A DNA stretch of 64,000 nucleotides from JAFGAS01 sp963809875 (GTDB taxonomy: Bacteria; Desulfobacterota; Zymogenia; Zymogenales; Zymogenaceae). Position 1 is the first letter of the stretch. Each line of letters opens with the position of its first letter. A program made the translations under genes and the position numbers. Below, in pieces: positions 7,504 through 15,818 of the stretch. The notes under the pieces were generated by a model that was not told the DNA's origin, did no database searches, and saw nothing but the letters and a program-made list of their open reading frames with translations. The stretch spans positions 1 through 64,000 of the forward strand of contig CAWELC010000003.1 of assembly GCA_963809875.1 (NCBI GenBank), written 5' to 3'.

Positions 7504-8301
7504 TTACGTCTCGACTATCTCCGAGATCCTCCGAATGGAGGTGGCCCAACCCGTCTCAGGGTCGACCTCGCAGAGGACCGCGTCGACGCGCGCCCGACCG
7601 TGTGCGGTGCGGGCAAAGCTCTTCATGGAGGTAGTGAACCTCTTGATCTCGCCCTCCTTCTCAAACCCGACGACTGAGTCGTAGGCGCCGCACATCCCAA
7701 CGTCGGTGATGGAGGCGGTTCCCGTCTTGCTGATCTGTTCGTCTGCCGTCTGGACGAGCGTCCCCGTTCCGATCAGGAGGCTGACAATTCCGTCCAGGTG
7801 GTGTCTCATGGCGACCTTCTCGGCGGAGGGAACGGCAAAGAAATCCAAGACCGTGACACTGGCGCGGGCGGAAACGTCCTTGACGATCGCATGGACGGTG
7901 GGGAAGGGATTATCGGGGAGGATCCTTCCAATAAAGGTGTATCCGGAAAGGTTAATGACGCCGACGGAAGCCCCGCCGGTCCGCGTTTCGGAGATTATAA
8001 TGCCGCGGCCGGGGTTTGACTCGGGCAGGTTCAGCGGGCGGAGGATCTCGGGATGCATTCCGATAGCGGATTCGAGATTGCTTTGTGCCCAGACATCCTG
8101 ACCCATCGTGATCACATCGACGCCGGCGTCCAGCAACTCCTGTGCGATCTCTCCGGTAAGTCCCGACCCCTCGGCGGCGTGGTCGGCATTGGCAATGACG
8201 AAATCGGGACTTCCGTCCTCGGATATAAAGTCCGAAAGGAAGCGTACGACGGCAGACCTTCCGGTCTTGCCCACAATTACGCCGAGGAACAGTATCTTCA
8301 T
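7504..8301 (-). CDS. YmdB/TIGR00282-like phosphodiesterase homologue lacking all metal ligands (probable pseudoenzyme)
   Basis: The 265-residue length and overall sequence match the YmdB/DR1281 metallophosphoesterase family: the MKILFLG start, PDFVIAN, LLDAGVDVIT, LLIGTGTLVQTADE and TDVGMCGAYDSVVGFE align end to end. The metal-binding residues are gone. GDIVG is GVIVG (V8), GEN is ADH (residues 39-41), GNH is GQD (67-69), DFHAE is DFFAV (153-157) and GTHTH is GTGTL (178-182). I checked the codons at two of these sites and they are clear substitutions. The frame is open and the fold-forming glycines and hydrophobic core are kept, so this looks like a maintained non-catalytic protein rather than a decaying gene. 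Its ATG overlaps the stop of the intact phosphoesterase upstream (ATGA), suggesting coupled expression and possibly a complex. Confidence 0.85.
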   Translation of the reverse strand: MKILFLGVIVGKTGRSAVVRFLSDFISEDGSPDFVIANADHAAEGSGLTGEIAQELLDAGVDVITMGQDVWAQSNLESAIGMHPEILRPLNLPESNPGRGIIISETRTGGASVGVINLSGYTFIGRILPDNPFPTVHAIVKDVSARASVTVLDFFAVPSAEKVAMRHHLDGIVSLLIGTGTLVQTADEQISKTGTASITDVGMCGAYDSVVGFEKEGEIKRFTTSMKSFARTAHGRARVDAVLCEVDPETGWATSIRRISEIVET

Positions 8302-9107
8302 GACGGCTCTTCCCGCATTGTCATTGTCGCCGGGGAAAGCTTCAGCACCGTCCCGGTCTTCTTGAAGAAGCCAAGATTGATTGCGGTGGTATCGCCGATC
8401 CTCATCTCGCGCTGCTTCGGGTTGTGAACATGGCCGAAGAGAGAGTAGGCGGGCCTATGATGATGGATATAGTCGAGGAGGGCGTCACTGGCCGGCTCCT
8501 GTCGTTTCGCTAACACGTCGTAGGTCAGTTCGGGGATCTTCGGCGGTATATGCGTGACGATGATGTCGACAGGTCCCAGCGAGAAAATGCGATCCCTGAA
8601 GATCTCGGCGGGGATCTCTCCGGCAAGCCCCATGGTATGGTTTCCTTCGGGCATCCCCGATACCAGGCCGATCGAAAGCGGCCCGACTGTTACGACCCCC
8701 GACTCGATGACCTCGGCCTTGCCGTCGACCTTTGCTTTCAGGATATTGGGATAGTCGTCGTTGCCGAAGATGATGTAGGTCTTGCCCGAGAGCCCCCGTG
8801 AGAGCCGCTCGTAGGTTTCCTCGATGAGAGGGCGGACCCTCTCGTAGCGCGGGTGTCCCGGCGTGGATATCTCGCGGATTCCCTCCCGAACCCGGTCGAC
8901 GTTTCCCCGGGCATATTCCTTGAGTCCTTCCATCAGCTCTTCCAGTGTGAAGGCTTGATAGAGGATGCCCTTGGTGATATCGGTAAAGTCCATGAAGTTG
9001 AGGAGGTCCCCCGCAATAAAGAGGGTGTCATCTCGGCCAACGAGGCGCCAAAGGGACTCGAACTCGCCATGGATATCGGCTGCAAAGACAAGGGATTGGG
9101 CGTTCAT
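8298..9107 (-). CDS. Metallophosphoesterase (calcineurin-like)
   Basis: A 269-residue cytoplasmic calcineurin-like phosphoesterase with every dimetal motif: DIHG (residues 11-14), GDLL (33-36), GNDD, THIPP and GHVHNP near the C-terminus. An insertion of roughly 85 residues, rich in charged helix (ELMEGLKEYARGNVDRVREG onward), sits between the second and third motifs and probably caps the active site. The substrate is unknown; phosphodiesters, nucleotides or phosphoproteins are all possible. It is the first gene of the trio, followed with a 4-base overlap by the YmdB-like pseudoenzyme and then the GNAT gene. Confidence 0.88.
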   Translation of the reverse strand: MNAQSLVFAADIHGEFESLWRLVGRDDTLFIAGDLLNFMDFTDITKGILYQAFTLEELMEGLKEYARGNVDRVREGIREISTPGHPRYERVRPLIEETYERLSRGLSGKTYIIFGNDDYPNILKAKVDGKAEVIESGVVTVGPLSIGLVSGMPEGNHTMGLAGEIPAEIFRDRIFSLGPVDIIVTHIPPKIPELTYDVLAKRQEPASDALLDYIHHHRPAYSLFGHVHNPKQREMRIGDTTAINLGFFKKTGTVLKLSPATMTMREEPS

Positions 9108-9188
9108 CGGTTGCTGCTCCGTGCGTAAGAAAATATTGTAACCTATTTCCGGGGGAGGGTATACGAAAAAAGGGATTGACGGGCTTTT

Positions 9189-11324
9189 TTATCCGAGTCC
9201 GGCGACGATGCCGATCCGGTAGGCGATGAAGGCGACGATCCACGCCAGGACCAGGGAGTAGCCGACGGAAAACGAGGCGATGGTGGGTGAGGTCTCTCTC
9301 TTGATGGCCGCGATGGTCGCCAGGCACGGGGTGTAGAGGAGGACGAAGACCATGAAGGCGTACGCGGCGGCCGGGGTCCATCCGCCCCGTACCATCGCGG
9401 TGCCGATCGATTCGTCTTGCCCGGCGCCGTAGAGGACGCCGAAGGTGGAAACGACAATCTCCTTTGCCACAAATCCCGAAAGAAGCGCCACGGACGCCTG
9501 CCAGGGAAAGCCGAGGGGGGCGAAGATCGGCTCGATCGAGAAACCGATTCGCTCAAGGTAACTCATGGTCTCCGGCGGAGCGTTCCCGCCAGGCTCCGAC
9601 CGGTCCGAGGCGGCGATGGGCGTCCTCTCAGGATTTTGGGCGGTGATCATCTCCCCCGTCGCAGTCTCTGCGGGGGCCGGCGACTGACCCCGGTCCAGGG
9701 CCGCCGGATAGGTGGACAAGAACCAGATCAGCACCGCCCCCATGAGGATAACCGTCGTCATCTTTTTCAGGAAGAGGGAACCCTGCTCCCACATATGGAT
9801 GAGCGTCCCCCGTATCGTCGGGAGCCGGTAGGGCGGAAGCTCCATAACGAAAGGGGGGTTATCGGTCGGGAAAATCGTCTTCTTAAAAAACCTGCCGATG
9901 ACAAAGGCCAGGACGATCCCCAGCAGATATATGGAGAATATGACGTTTCCGGCGTGGCGCGGGAAAAATGTTCCGGCAAGGAGTATGTAGACCGGAAGCC
10001 TGGCGCTGCAGCTGACCAGCGGGTTGATGAGTATGGTGATGATACGGTCCTGTTTTGACTCCAGGGTGCGGGTGGCCGCGATGGCCGGGACGTTGCATCC
10101 AAATCCCATGATCATCGGGATGAAAGACTTGCCGTGAAGGCCGAGCTTATGCATGACCCGGTCCATGATAAAGGCGGCCCGCGCCATGTAGCCGGAATCT
10201 TCGAAGATCGAGATGATGAAGTAGAGGATAAAGATGTTCGGCACGAAAACGGCCACCCCGCCGACACCGGGAACGATACCGTCGACCACAAGGCTCGAGA
10301 TGAAACCCCCGGGAAGGGAGGCGCGGAGGAAATCGCCGAGCCACAGGACGCCGCTGGCGATCAGGCGGGTGGGATATCCACCGACGGTAAACGTGAGCTG
10401 AAACATCAGCCAGATGGAAAGAAAGAGTATCGGGAAACCGAGCAGGCGATGGACGAGCACGGCGTCGATCTTCCTGGTAATATCGATTCGGGGCATCCGT
10501 TCCCGCCTTACGGATTCCTTGACGGACCCGGCCACGAACCCGTAACGGCGGTCGACGATGAGGCCGGAGGGGTCGTCGTCAAAGAGAGACACGATTTTCT
10601 GTTTCGCCCGGGACGCCAGTTCGAGGGCCTCCGGAGCGGAGGGGGTCTCTTTTCTGACAAGCTCCTGGATATCGGCGTCTTCCTCCAGGAGCTTGAGGGC
10701 GATCCATCGGGCGGGATGTGAGGACGAGAAGGCTTCGTCTTGCCTGAGCACGGATCCGATCGCCTCGATCTGTTCCTCGATTTCCTTGACGTGGCGAACC
10801 TCGACATGGTGCGCCGAGGGCTCGCTTTTCCGGGCGGCCGCGACCACGGCGTCCAAGAGGTTTTCGAGTCCCTCGCCCGTCGTCCCTACCAGGGGGACGA
10901 TCGGGACGCCGAAAAGCCCGGAGAGGTGATCGGTATCGATGACCAGCCCGTTATTCCGGGCAAGATCCATCATGGTAAAGGCAAGGACGAGCCTCGTGTC
11001 CAGCTCGATCAGCTGGGTGGTGAGGTAGAGGTTGCGCTCGAGATTGGACGCGTCCACGACGTTTATGACGACGTCAGGTCTCTGTTTGAGAATATAGTTT
11101 CGGGCGATTATCTCTTCGATGGAATAGGCGGTGAGGCTGTAGGTCCCCGGCAGGTCGACGACATATATCGTATAGCCCTTAAAGGTGAGGCTGCCCTCTT
11201 TCTTATCGACGGTCACGCCTCCCCAGTTGCCCACTTTCTGGTGTGAACCCGTCAGACGGTTGAAGAGCGTGGTCTTTCCCGCGTTGGGATTGCCGGCCAG
11301 CGCTACGGTTATCCTCTGCGCCAT
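9189..11324 (-). CDS. feoB: Ferrous iron transport protein B
   Basis: FeoB is the inner-membrane Fe(II) transporter with an N-terminal GTPase. I chose the ATG at 11324 because it has a GGAG site six bases upstream; an in-frame ATG at 11336 is an alternative. From that start, G1 is GNPNAGKT (residues 11-18), G2 is the threonine of GVTVDKKEG, G3 is DLPGTYSL and G4 is NVVDASN. A helical spacer region follows, then two Gate domains with many membrane segments and the conserved GFGCNVPAI motif carrying the cysteine. About 60 residues rich in Pro, Ala and Glu lie between membrane segments in the last third. It overlaps the end of feoA by 16 bases and shares its iron-controlled promoter. No feoC was seen. 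Confidence 0.96.
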   Translation of the reverse strand: MAQRITVALAGNPNAGKTTLFNRLTGSHQKVGNWGGVTVDKKEGSLTFKGYTIYVVDLPGTYSLTAYSIEEIIARNYILKQRPDVVINVVDASNLERNLYLTTQLIELDTRLVLAFTMMDLARNNGLVIDTDHLSGLFGVPIVPLVGTTGEGLENLLDAVVAAARKSEPSAHHVEVRHVKEIEEQIEAIGSVLRQDEAFSSSHPARWIALKLLEEDADIQELVRKETPSAPEALELASRAKQKIVSLFDDDPSGLIVDRRYGFVAGSVKESVRRERMPRIDITRKIDAVLVHRLLGFPILFLSIWLMFQLTFTVGGYPTRLIASGVLWLGDFLRASLPGGFISSLVVDGIVPGVGGVAVFVPNIFILYFIISIFEDSGYMARAAFIMDRVMHKLGLHGKSFIPMIMGFGCNVPAIAATRTLESKQDRIITILINPLVSCSARLPVYILLAGTFFPRHAGNVIFSIYLLGIVLAFVIGRFFKKTIFPTDNPPFVMELPPYRLPTIRGTLIHMWEQGSLFLKKMTTVILMGAVLIWFLSTYPAALDRGQSPAPAETATGEMITAQNPERTPIAASDRSEPGGNAPPETMSYLERIGFSIEPIFAPLGFPWQASVALLSGFVAKEIVVSTFGVLYGAGQDESIGTAMVRGGWTPAAAYAFMVFVLLYTPCLATIAAIKRETSPTIASFSVGYSLVLAWIVAFIAYRIGIVAGLG

Positions 11325-11608
11325 CCGTGTCTCCATCCCCTTCCGCGGAGATTCTCGCCTGTGGCCGCAGTCTCTTGATCGATGGGGAGAAATACCACTT
11401 CCACCAGCGCGGCGTCAACCCTGCGCAGGCTCACGTGGTATTGTTTGACGACGAATTCCACCGGGTCCCTCAGGGGTGCATATCGCTGGACGAAGACCGT
11501 TTCTCCGGGGACGAAGCCCATCTCCATAAGCCTTCTCCTGAACGGCCCGGCCCCCCTGACGCGAACGATCCGCGCGCTTTCACCTTGTTTTATGTCTCTC
11601 AGGGTCAC
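11309..11608 (-). CDS. feoA: Ferrous iron transport protein A
   Basis: FeoA is a small SH3-like protein needed for FeoB function. The 99-residue product starts at a GTG (MTLRDIKQGESARIVRV). The core has the family pattern RRRLMEMGFVPGETVFVQRYAPLRDPVEF and YHVSLRRVDAALV. The last 20 or so residues (GENLRGRGWRHGWRRG) extend beyond the usual 75-85 and are basic and glycine-rich. They overlap the feoB start, so they may be constrained by that overlap. It is the first gene of the feo operon, about 60 nt from the predicted start point. Confidence 0.93.
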   Translation of the reverse strand: MTLRDIKQGESARIVRVRGAGPFRRRLMEMGFVPGETVFVQRYAPLRDPVEFVVKQYHVSLRRVDAALVEVVFLPIDQETAATGENLRGRGWRHGWRRG

Positions 11609-11656
11609 GTCGAAAACCTGTGCAATGGAGTGATGAAATAAAGCATACCATATAAA

Positions 11657-11703
11657 ATTAGTCTCACCTAACTAATCATATATTTCTTAACGGCCTTTGT
11701 CAA
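11657..11703 (-). promoter_or_regulatory. feoAB promoter with a DtxR/IdeR-type iron box
   Basis: Minus-strand -35 TTGACA (11698-11703), 17-base spacer and -10 TATGAT (11675-11680). Overlapping the -10 and start site is an inverted repeat, ATTAGT-N8-ACTAAT (11657-11676), whose core TTAGGTGAGACTAA resembles the DtxR/IdeR consensus TTAGGTTAGSCTAACCTAA. Bound iron-loaded repressor would block RNA polymerase. The predicted start point is about 11668. No DtxR-family gene is in the window. Confidence 0.78.
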
Positions 11704-11760
11704 GTTATTTGTTCCGGTCCGGTGGACAATGCGCGCCTTAGCTCGCGGCTTGGAACCGTG

Positions 11761-11794
11761 TTGTCTTGACAACGTCTGATGCGTCGGATACAAT
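11761..11794 (+). promoter_or_regulatory. Promoter of the ChbG-like gene, predicted leaderless
   Basis: -35 TTGACA (11766-11771), 17-base spacer and -10 TACAAT (11789-11794). Counting seven bases from the -10 puts the start point at 11801, the A of the ATG itself, so the mRNA should be leaderless. The -35 is embedded in a small palindrome TTGTC-TT-GACAA (11761-11772) that could be an operator. Confidence 0.75.
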
Positions 11795-11800
11795 TGCCCC

Positions 11801-12517
11801 ATGAAGCGCTTCATGTTCGTCGCCGACGACTTCGGCATGACCCCCGAGGTAAACCGCGCCGTCGAAATGGCCTTCCGGGCGGGAGCCGTCCGGCTCGTGT
11901 CGCTCATGGTGACGGGCGATGCGGCCGAACAGGCGGTGACGATTGCGCAGGGCTGCGCCGGGATGACCGTGGGCCTTCACCTGGACGTTGATCGACTCAT
12001 CGGTGTCGATCGTGCCGTTTGGACGGGAGTAAGGTGTGAGGAATTGCCGAGTCTGGTCGCGCGACCGACGCTGCGGGACTCAATGGTGCGGGAATGCGAA
12101 CATCAGATCGAGACCTATTTCTCCCTCGGATTTACCCCGACCTTCCTTAACAGCCACTTTCATGTGCATGCGATCCCCTCTCTCTTCGACCTCTTTGTCG
12201 AGCTTGCCGCAACGCACGGGTTTGCCTTCATGCGTTTTTCGCCGCATGACCGGCTTCTGGCTCACCCGGATCTCCCGATTTCGGATGAGGATCTCAGGTC
12301 AATGGAGCTGCGGCTGGCCGAGCGGGGCATCAAACATGCCGATTGGTATAAACCGACGTTCTGCTATTTCTACCCCCCCGACCTTTCCAGGGGATTGACC
12401 GAGATCGCGTTCCACCCGGAGTGGGGCGATTGTGAGGTCGGCTATCCCGATCTCGTGAAACTCCTTTCCTGGGGGCGGATCCTGCAATCGGGTGGGGGCA
12501 GCCCCGTTGTACCCTGA
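11801..12517 (+). CDS. ChbG/HpnK (YdjC-like) carbohydrate deacetylase
   Basis: These metal-dependent enzymes remove N-acetyl groups from sugars such as chitobiose, or act in hopanoid side-chain maturation (HpnK). The 238-residue product has the three family motifs: VADDFGMT at the N-terminus (metal-binding aspartates), TVGLHLDVD, and NSHFHVHAIP (histidine ligands). No chitobiose or hopanoid genes are nearby, so the substrate is open. The start is fixed by the ADDFG motif at residues 9-13; there is no ribosome-binding site and the predicted start point coincides with the ATG. It heads a three-gene run with the small metallopeptidase and the esterase. Confidence 0.85.
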   Translation: MKRFMFVADDFGMTPEVNRAVEMAFRAGAVRLVSLMVTGDAAEQAVTIAQGCAGMTVGLHLDVDRLIGVDRAVWTGVRCEELPSLVARPTLRDSMVRECEHQIETYFSLGFTPTFLNSHFHVHAIPSLFDLFVELAATHGFAFMRFSPHDRLLAHPDLPISDEDLRSMELRLAERGIKHADWYKPTFCYFYPPDLSRGLTEIAFHPEWGDCEVGYPDLVKLLSWGRILQSGGGSPVVP

Positions 12518-12523
12518 AACGCT

Positions 12524-12895
12524 ATGAATAGACCGACGCGCATATTCGAGGAATACGTCAAACGGGCGCTTGAAAAGCTGCCCGACGAGTTCCGGGAGCG
12601 TATGGAAAACATCGCGATATCCGTCGAGGCCTATCCCACCGGGGAGGATCTCCGATCGGTGGGGGTCACCAACAAGCGCCACCTCCTCGGCATCTTCAGG
12701 GGCATTCCCTTCAATACGGTCAGCCCTTTCTATTCCGGGCCGGTGATGCCGTCTGAAATCGTCCTGTTTCAAAGGAACATCGAGTCCATAGCCGATACGG
12801 AGGAGGAGCTGATCGAGGAGATCCGCATCACGCTCCTTCACGAGATAGGCCATTACTTCGGCATGAGCGACGAAGATCTCAAAGAGTACCACTGA
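12524..12895 (+). CDS. Small zincin-like metallopeptidase (PF06262/DUF1025 family)
   Basis: A 123-residue protein matching the minimal zincin family: helix-rich N-terminus (IFEEYVKRALEKLPDEF), a middle strand LLGIFRGIPF, and the C-terminal active-site helix LLHEIGHYFGMSDEDL carrying HEXXH with the third ligand expected near the aspartate/glutamate that follows. The length is typical. Physiological substrates of this family are not known. It begins six bases after the deacetylase stop and is followed 16 bases later by the esterase, so the three are probably one transcript. Confidence 0.88.
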   Translation: MNRPTRIFEEYVKRALEKLPDEFRERMENIAISVEAYPTGEDLRSVGVTNKRHLLGIFRGIPFNTVSPFYSGPVMPSEIVLFQRNIESIADTEEELIEEIRITLLHEIGHYFGMSDEDLKEYH

Positions 12896-12911
12896 TCCCT
12901 CGGGGATAACG

Positions 12912-13829
12912 ATGCAAAACGGCAGGAGAACCGCGGGATCGAGACGCATCCCGGTTATCGGCTTGGTTATCGTGGTGGCATGCCTCCTTTTCGGCGGCCA
13001 TCGGACGTGGGCGGCCACGGACGGCGGCATCGTCATCACGAAAGACATACCCTACGCCGAGATCGCGGGTTTTGCCAAAAGCCTGACGAGTCTGGACGTG
13101 TATAGCCCCGAAGGGGCGAAGGGATGCCCGGTCGTCGTTTTCATCCACGGCGGCGCCTGGAGGATCGGGGACAAGAAGTATCATCGGGACATCGGCGTCT
13201 TCTTCGCGCAAGAACACTACGTAACGGTCAACGTAAACTACCGGCTGTCGCCCGCGGTCATACACCCGGCCCATGTCGAGGACGTGGCGGCGGCGATCGC
13301 ATGGGTTGTACGGAACATCAGCCGGTACGGCGGGAACCCCTCGCGGATCTTCGTGATGGGCCACTCGGCGGGGGCGCACCTGGCGTCCCTGATCGCGACC
13401 GACGAGCGTTACCTCGCCGCCCACGGACTGGGTTTCAAGACAGTAGCGGGGGTGATTCCTCTTGACGGAGCGGGGTTCGATATTACCGAGCTCATGGCGG
13501 CCCACGAGGGGGCGTATGGCCGAATGTACCGGACGGCCTTCGGCAACGATCCGGACAACTGGGCGGACGGCTCTCCCATCGAACATGTCCAGCCGGGCAA
13601 ATCGATCCCGCCGTTCCTGGTGATCTGGGCGGGGTCAATGTACGAGGCCCGTCCCCAGACGCGGAGGTTCGCGGCGGTGCTGAAAGGCGCGGGGGTGCCG
13701 GTTGAAACGTACCATGCCCAGGATAAGACCCACGTGACCCTTCTTGCCGACATCGGGAAGCCGGCAGACAGGTCGACCGAGAAGATCCTCGCGTTCCTCC
13801 AGAGGCTGGGAGGGAAAAAGGTGCCCTGA
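12912..13829 (+). CDS. Alpha/beta hydrolase (carboxylesterase, BD-FAE/HSL-like), exported or membrane-anchored
   Basis: The 305-residue product begins with a basic stretch and one hydrophobic segment (IPVIGLVIVVACLLFGG) ending near TWAATD, consistent with a signal peptide. The hydrolase core has VVVFIHGGAWRIGD (HGGxW oxyanion motif), the nucleophile elbow VMGHSAGAHLASL (GxSxG) and a likely C-terminal catalytic histidine in AQDKTHVTLL. It probably hydrolyses an ester in the periplasm; the substrate is not evident. Together with the upstream deacetylase it could suggest removal of acyl groups from a polysaccharide, but this is only contextual. Confidence 0.86.
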   Translation: MQNGRRTAGSRRIPVIGLVIVVACLLFGGHRTWAATDGGIVITKDIPYAEIAGFAKSLTSLDVYSPEGAKGCPVVVFIHGGAWRIGDKKYHRDIGVFFAQEHYVTVNVNYRLSPAVIHPAHVEDVAAAIAWVVRNISRYGGNPSRIFVMGHSAGAHLASLIATDERYLAAHGLGFKTVAGVIPLDGAGFDITELMAAHEGAYGRMYRTAFGNDPDNWADGSPIEHVQPGKSIPPFLVIWAGSMYEARPQTRRFAAVLKGAGVPVETYHAQDKTHVTLLADIGKPADRSTEKILAFLQRLGGKKVP

Positions 13830-13913
13830 AGGCAGTAATGCGTCGTTGGTGCGGTCCCGGGGAGGGCGCGCCGTTACATAGATCGCCGCCGTCTCTGATA
13901 ATCGAGTAACTAC

Positions 13914-13942
13914 TTGACGTCCCGCGTGCTCTGTACTACGAT
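13914..13942 (+). promoter_or_regulatory. Promoter of the BKACE-SDR unit
   Basis: -35 TTGACG (13914-13919), 17-base spacer and -10 TACGAT (13937-13942), giving a start near 13949 and a leader of about 62 nt. The leader contains the small hairpin GTGC/GCAC and a strong AAGGAGGTG ribosome-binding site before the GTG start at 14011. Confidence 0.65.
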
Positions 13943-14010
13943 ACAGAAAGAAAATTTATCCATAGAGTGCCTATTCGTTATGCACTAATCGGCGCTGAAG
14001 GAGGTGTTGA

Positions 14011-14901
14011 GTGAACGCGACGCTTTTATCTGAAGATAAAGTAGTCATCACCGCCGCGATTACGGGAGGGATACACGGTAAATGGGCCAATGCCGCCATC
14101 CCGGTCACCCCCGAGGAACAGGCCCAGGATGCCCTGGACTGCTATAACGCAGGCGCCGCAGTACTCCACCTCCATGTCCGCGGAGCCGACGGCCAGAATA
14201 CACCGGATCTGGACGTCTACAATCGTGCCGTGCGGCTCATTGGGGAAAAGTGTCCAATCATCAGGCAGATCGGAAACGGAATCGGCGCGCGGCTCGATGA
14301 GAAGGGTGCAATCATCAACGCAACGCTCGAACAAAGGCTCAATCTCCTTAACATCGACCCTCCGCCGGAGATGCATACGATAAACGCCGGGACCTTCGAA
14401 TTCAGGACCAAATACGGCGGCGCGGTGTTCAATAACCCGCTCTCGTTCAACGAGCAGTACGTTACGGGATGCCGGGAAAAGGGGTTCGGGATCGAGATCG
14501 AAGTCTATGATTCGAGCCATATCTCAAATATGGTCGAGCTTGCCGAGAAGGGGCTCCTTACCCCACCGCTCCATTTCAGTATTGTTCTGGGAATAATGGG
14601 CGGGGCTCCCGCGACTCCGGATAATCTCTTTCACATGCTGGGACAACTGCCGGAGGGGTCCACCTGGCAGGTGGTGACAATCGGAAAATATCACCTGAGA
14701 AGCACCATCATCGCGATGTCGCTGGGGGGAAACGTCCGCACCGGTCTGGAAGACACGCTTCATTACGCGAAGGGCCATCCCGTCACGAGCAACGCTCAGC
14801 TCGTGGAGCGGATGGTGAGGATCGCGCGGGAGATCGGCAGGGAACCGGCGACGGTGGAAGAGGCAAGGAAGATCCTGGGGCTTTCCGCCCACGGGAAATA
14901 G
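14011..14901 (+). CDS. Beta-keto acid cleavage enzyme (BKACE, DUF849 family)
   Basis: BKACE enzymes condense a beta-keto acid with acetyl-CoA to give acetoacetate and a new CoA ester; the founding member, Kce, works in lysine fermentation. The 296-residue product has the family length and motifs: VVITAAITGG at the N-terminus, the zinc-binding AAVLHLHVR (two histidines), and the C-terminal GGNVRTGLEDTLHYAKG. The keto-acid specificity cannot be read from sequence. Translation starts at a GTG with a near-perfect AAGGAGGTG upstream. It is followed 20 bases later by an SDR that may supply or use the keto acid. No other lysine-fermentation genes are nearby. Confidence 0.9.
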   Translation: MNATLLSEDKVVITAAITGGIHGKWANAAIPVTPEEQAQDALDCYNAGAAVLHLHVRGADGQNTPDLDVYNRAVRLIGEKCPIIRQIGNGIGARLDEKGAIINATLEQRLNLLNIDPPPEMHTINAGTFEFRTKYGGAVFNNPLSFNEQYVTGCREKGFGIEIEVYDSSHISNMVELAEKGLLTPPLHFSIVLGIMGGAPATPDNLFHMLGQLPEGSTWQVVTIGKYHLRSTIIAMSLGGNVRTGLEDTLHYAKGHPVTSNAQLVERMVRIAREIGREPATVEEARKILGLSAHGK

Positions 14902-14921
14902 GAGACTGGATAACCGTTGTG

Positions 14922-15731
14922 ATGAAACAGCAAACCCGATTCTTCAACAAGGTCATCTGGATAACCGGGGCGTCATCCGGGATAGGGGAGGCGCTGGCCT
15001 GCCGTCTGAACGGCATGGGAGCACGTCTGATCCTTTCCTCAAACGAGCCTGAAGAACTCAGGAGGGTGAAGTCGCGCCTTACAAACAAGGCGGCCGAAAC
15101 GATGCTCCTGCCGCTGGATCTCGATAGACCGCTGACCCTGGAGTCGAAGGCAAAAAAGGCGCTCGACCGGTTCGGGCGCATCGATATGCTGATCAATAAC
15201 GGGGGGATCAGCCAGCGCTCCCTTGCCGTGGACACGGCGGTTTCGGTCGATATGAAGATCATCAATACGGATTTTCTGGGACACGTCGCCCTGACCAAGG
15301 CGGTGCTTCCGGCGATGATGGCGCGGCAAGAGGGCCATATCGTGGTGACCAGCAGCATCATGGGCAAGATATATACGCCGCTCAGATCGACCTATTCCGC
15401 CGCAAAGCACGCGCTGCACGGATTCTTCGATTCTCTCAGGGCGGAGGTCTATGGAGACAATATCCGGGTCACCATCGTCTGCCCCACGGGGGTGCGGACG
15501 GGGATATCGCTCAACGCGGTCACCGGTGACGGAAAGAAATACGGCAGAATGGATGAGTTGATGTCAAAGGGGCTGTCCGCCGACGAGTGCGCCGACCGAA
15601 TTGTCAAGGCTATTGTCGCTGAAAAAGAAGAGGTCATCATCGGCAAGGGCCCCACCAAATACTCCGCGTACGTTCGCCGCTTTTTCCCGCGTATCTTCTC
15701 CCGCCTCATTAGAAGAATGAAGGTAACCTGA
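14922..15731 (+). CDS. Short-chain dehydrogenase/reductase (SDR)
   Basis: A classical SDR of 269 residues with the cofactor loop WITGASSGIGEALA, the structural NNGGIS (family NNAG), the catalytic serine region VVTSSIMGKI and the active-site YSAAKHAL (YxxxK). The C-terminus is arginine-rich (YVRRFFPRIFSRLIRRMK), a tail often seen in DHRS7-like SDRs that act near membranes. The ATG at 14922 is chosen; a GTG immediately before it is possible. It is probably in the same transcript as the BKACE gene, suggesting a role with beta-keto or beta-hydroxy acids, but this is inferred from position only. Confidence 0.88.
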   Translation: MKQQTRFFNKVIWITGASSGIGEALACRLNGMGARLILSSNEPEELRRVKSRLTNKAAETMLLPLDLDRPLTLESKAKKALDRFGRIDMLINNGGISQRSLAVDTAVSVDMKIINTDFLGHVALTKAVLPAMMARQEGHIVVTSSIMGKIYTPLRSTYSAAKHALHGFFDSLRAEVYGDNIRVTIVCPTGVRTGISLNAVTGDGKKYGRMDELMSKGLSADECADRIVKAIVAEKEEVIIGKGPTKYSAYVRRFFPRIFSRLIRRMKVT

Positions 15732-15818
15732 AGCCGTCCTGAAAAAGGAGAGCCGGTTTTGGGCCGCCGGAAATCCCGGGGATGGGATGCCGCGTGCCGT
15801 TAAAGGGGCTGAGACTAA

